A DNA stretch of 64,000 nt from Thioglobus_A sp964344985 (GTDB lineage: Bacteria > Pseudomonadota > Gammaproteobacteria > PS1 > Pseudothioglobaceae): assembly GCA_964344985.1 (NCBI GenBank), contig CAYFPI010000006.1, positions 19,506 through 83,505 of the forward strand, in the 5' to 3' direction. Under the pieces are notes generated by a model that made no database searches, was not told where the DNA came from, and was given only the letters and a program-made list of their open reading frames with translations. Positions 62,916 to 64,000 of the stretch are shown here, piece by piece (position 1 is the first letter of the stretch; every line of letters starts with the position of its first letter). The position numbers were made by a program, and so were the translations under genes.

Positions 62916-63443
62916 ATGAAAAAAATTATCGCAATTTCTGCTCTAGTAGCAGCTACTTCAGCTTCGGCTTTCTTTGGTAACAACAACGACAACGGTTACG
63001 GTACTGGTAACGGTCTTTCTAACTGGGGTCCTTTCGACGGTGGTTCTAACTTCGGTCCTATGAACTCAGGTTCTAACTGGGGTCCATTTACTGGTGGAAA
63101 CAACATGGGTCCATTCAACGGTGGTTCTAACTGGGGTCCTTTCAACGGTTCTAACAACTGGGGTCCAATGTCAAACAACAATGACATGACTAACGATTCT
63201 GACTGGGGTTTCCATTACAACAACAAGAACACTACTAAGAACGTTTCTAAAGCAACTGCAGACGGTAAAGCTGCTGGTACTGCTGACGCTAATGCTAAAG
63301 GTGTAGCTGATGCTTACGCTAAAGGTCAAGCTGACGGTTTTGCTAAGGCACAAGCTGATGCATACGCTAAAGGTTACGCAGACGCTAAAGCTAACGCTGC
63401 TGCTGACTCACGTGATCAAGTGATCGTTCCTGCTGCTAAGTAA
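62916..63443 (+). CDS. Secreted Gly/Asn/Trp-rich repeat protein 2, sulfur-globule-protein-like
   Basis: 175 aa paralogue of gene 1, no cysteine. Signal peptide 1-18, then six 9-residue repeats from about 36 to 89 (NWGPFDGGS, NFGPMNSGS, NWGPFTGGN, NMGPFNGGS, NWGPFNGSN, NWGPMSNNN), the same DSDWGFHYNNKNTTKN link (94-109), and 8-residue Ala-Asp repeats from 115 to about 162. Asn, Phe, Tyr and Gly codons strongly favour AAC, TTC, TAC and GGT against the AT-rich background, a mark of very high expression. The ribosome site is TAGGAG. It has its own promoter and terminator. Confidence 0.78.
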   Translation: MKKIIAISALVAATSASAFFGNNNDNGYGTGNGLSNWGPFDGGSNFGPMNSGSNWGPFTGGNNMGPFNGGSNWGPFNGSNNWGPMSNNNDMTNDSDWGFHYNNKNTTKNVSKATADGKAAGTADANAKGVADAYAKGQADGFAKAQADAYAKGYADAKANAAADSRDQVIVPAAK

Positions 63444-63491
63444 TTAGTAACTTGAATTAACCATTGGTGCTTGCACTGATGGTTATGAGCT

Positions 63492-63519
63492 AAAAACCAC
63501 CCTTCGGGGTGGTTTTTTT
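63492..63519 (+). terminator. Terminator of repeat-protein gene 2
   Basis: AAAAACCACCC, loop TTCG, GGGTGGTTTTTTT. This is a strong hairpin with A-tract and T-run. Confidence 0.92.
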
Positions 63520-63569
63520 ATGCATGAATATTTTTCATTTAATGTTTAAAAAAGACCCTATTATTTTGT

Positions 63570-63610
63570 TATAATTAGAGGAATATTAACTTTTTTAGTT
63601 AATATGTTCC
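63570..63610 (+). promoter_or_regulatory. -10 box and leader hairpin of repeat-protein gene 3
   Basis: A perfect TATAAT at 63570-63575 with a weak -35 region (TTTAAA, 63545-63550) is followed by GAATATTAACT, a T loop and AGTTAATATGTTC, a stem placed right at the predicted 5' end of the transcript. Confidence 0.5.
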
Positions 63611-63642
63611 TTGTTATTTAACTAAAAAATATGGAGATAAAC

Positions 63643-64000
63643 ATGAAAACATTAGTACAAGCAGTAGCAATCGCTACAACAGTTGCAGCAACTTCTGCAT
63701 CTGCAGGTTTTTTCAATAACAACAATGGCTACAATGGTTACAACGGCTACGGCAACAATAATGGTTGGGGTGCTGGCAACGGTTTAACTAACTGGGGTCC
63801 TTTCGACGGTGGTTCTAATTTTGGTCCTTTTGATGGTGGTTCTAACTGGGGTCCATTCTCAGGTGGAAACAACATGGGTCCATTTAACGGTGGTTCTAAC
63901 TGGGGTCCTTTCAACGGTGGTTCTAACTGGGGTCCATTCTCTAATAACAACGACATGAACAACGATTCAGACTGGGGTTTCCATTACAACAACAAGAACA
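63643..64000 (+). CDS. Secreted Gly/Asn/Trp-rich repeat protein 3 (cut by right edge)
   Basis: Starts MKTLVQAVAIATTVAATSAS with a signal peptide ending at about 22 (ASA), then Asn/Gly/Tyr residues and six 9-residue repeats (NWGPFDGGS, NFGPFDGGS, NWGPFSGGN, NMGPFNGGS, NWGPFNGGS, NWGPFSNNN). The link DSDWGFHYNNKN reaches the window end, so the 8-residue domain is presumed but not seen. The last 55 bases are identical to part of gene 1 (62173-62227). The ribosome site is TGGAG. Confidence 0.75.
   Translation, partial: MKTLVQAVAIATTVAATSASAGFFNNNNGYNGYNGYGNNNGWGAGNGLTNWGPFDGGSNFGPFDGGSNWGPFSGGNNMGPFNGGSNWGPFNGGSNWGPFSNNNDMNNDSDWGFHYNNKN

Noticed and set aside
62019..63400. Direct repeats with regular spacing, considered as a CRISPR array
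   Set aside because: Units of 27 and 24 bp are back to back without spacers and lie in frame inside protein genes; no cas gene is near.

Overview
The window is an AT-rich, gene-dense chromosomal segment of a gammaproteobacterium. Gene content (ThiC, IspB/UbiD, RuvA, Hsp33, ObgE, SmpB, RatA, a CbbY-type sugar phosphatase, periplasmic rhodaneses, sulfur-globule-like secreted proteins) and low GC point to a sulfur-oxidising lineage of the SUP05/Thioglobus type. That placement is inference from gene families, not a database match. The sequence is a draft: five runs of exactly ten Ns (9987, 36950, 37474, 55111, 61173) sit inside genes, and two more genes (thiC and rimI) have broken frames without Ns.

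Layout. 1-10.8 kb: dinG-type helicase (cut by the left edge), ispB, rlmE, typA, a lone RND pump subunit, ruvA and leuCD. 10.9-13.1 kb: a glutamine amidotransferase of the N-acetylglutaminylglutamine-amide type, and rnhA. 13.2-16.4 kb: an accessory block of secreted proteins, made of a small acidic protein, two duplicated periplasmic rhodaneses, a Sel1-repeat protein and a DUF3530 hydrolase. 16.3-27 kb: housekeeping genes (DUF455, rluE-like, ratA, smpB, HU, rlmN, ispG, dxs, trhP, a methyltransferase, grxD, a YgjP-type peptidase) and an IS1595-like transposase remnant. 27.5-38.4 kb: purL, yebC, nadA, aspS, DUF502, map, htpX, a small lipoprotein and an RluA-family synthase. 38.6-46.4 kb: an Hsp33 lacking half its zinc cysteines, a Pro-Arg-His tRNA operon ending in a small membrane protein gene, ubiD, dnaQ, rpoZ, acs, a coiled-coil membrane protein and hemB. 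46.4-61.8 kb: thiC (N-terminally damaged), a [2Fe-2S] BFD/CopZ-like protein, an ion channel, waaA, the obgE-proB-folK-panB-panC-nfuA run, thiL, dksA, cbbY, ilvA, rimI (frameshifted) and monomeric icd. 61.8-64 kb: three tandem paralogous secreted repeat proteins, the last cut by the right edge.

Most genes are ordinary housekeeping genes in short, tightly overlapping operons. The accessory interest lies in (i) the terminal array of cysteine-free secreted proteins made of a 9-residue Asn/Trp/Gly-Pro-Phe repeat plus an 8-residue Ala-Asp repeat, each with its own promoter, hairpin leader and, where visible, terminator; (ii) the secreted rhodanese/Sel1/DUF3530 cassette; (iii) a palindromic intergenic repeat family found only between convergent genes (one copy at 26.3 kb, two at 56.2 kb); and (iv) the degenerate Hsp33. 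The two secreted sets together would fit periplasmic handling and storage of reduced sulfur, but that link is inferred.
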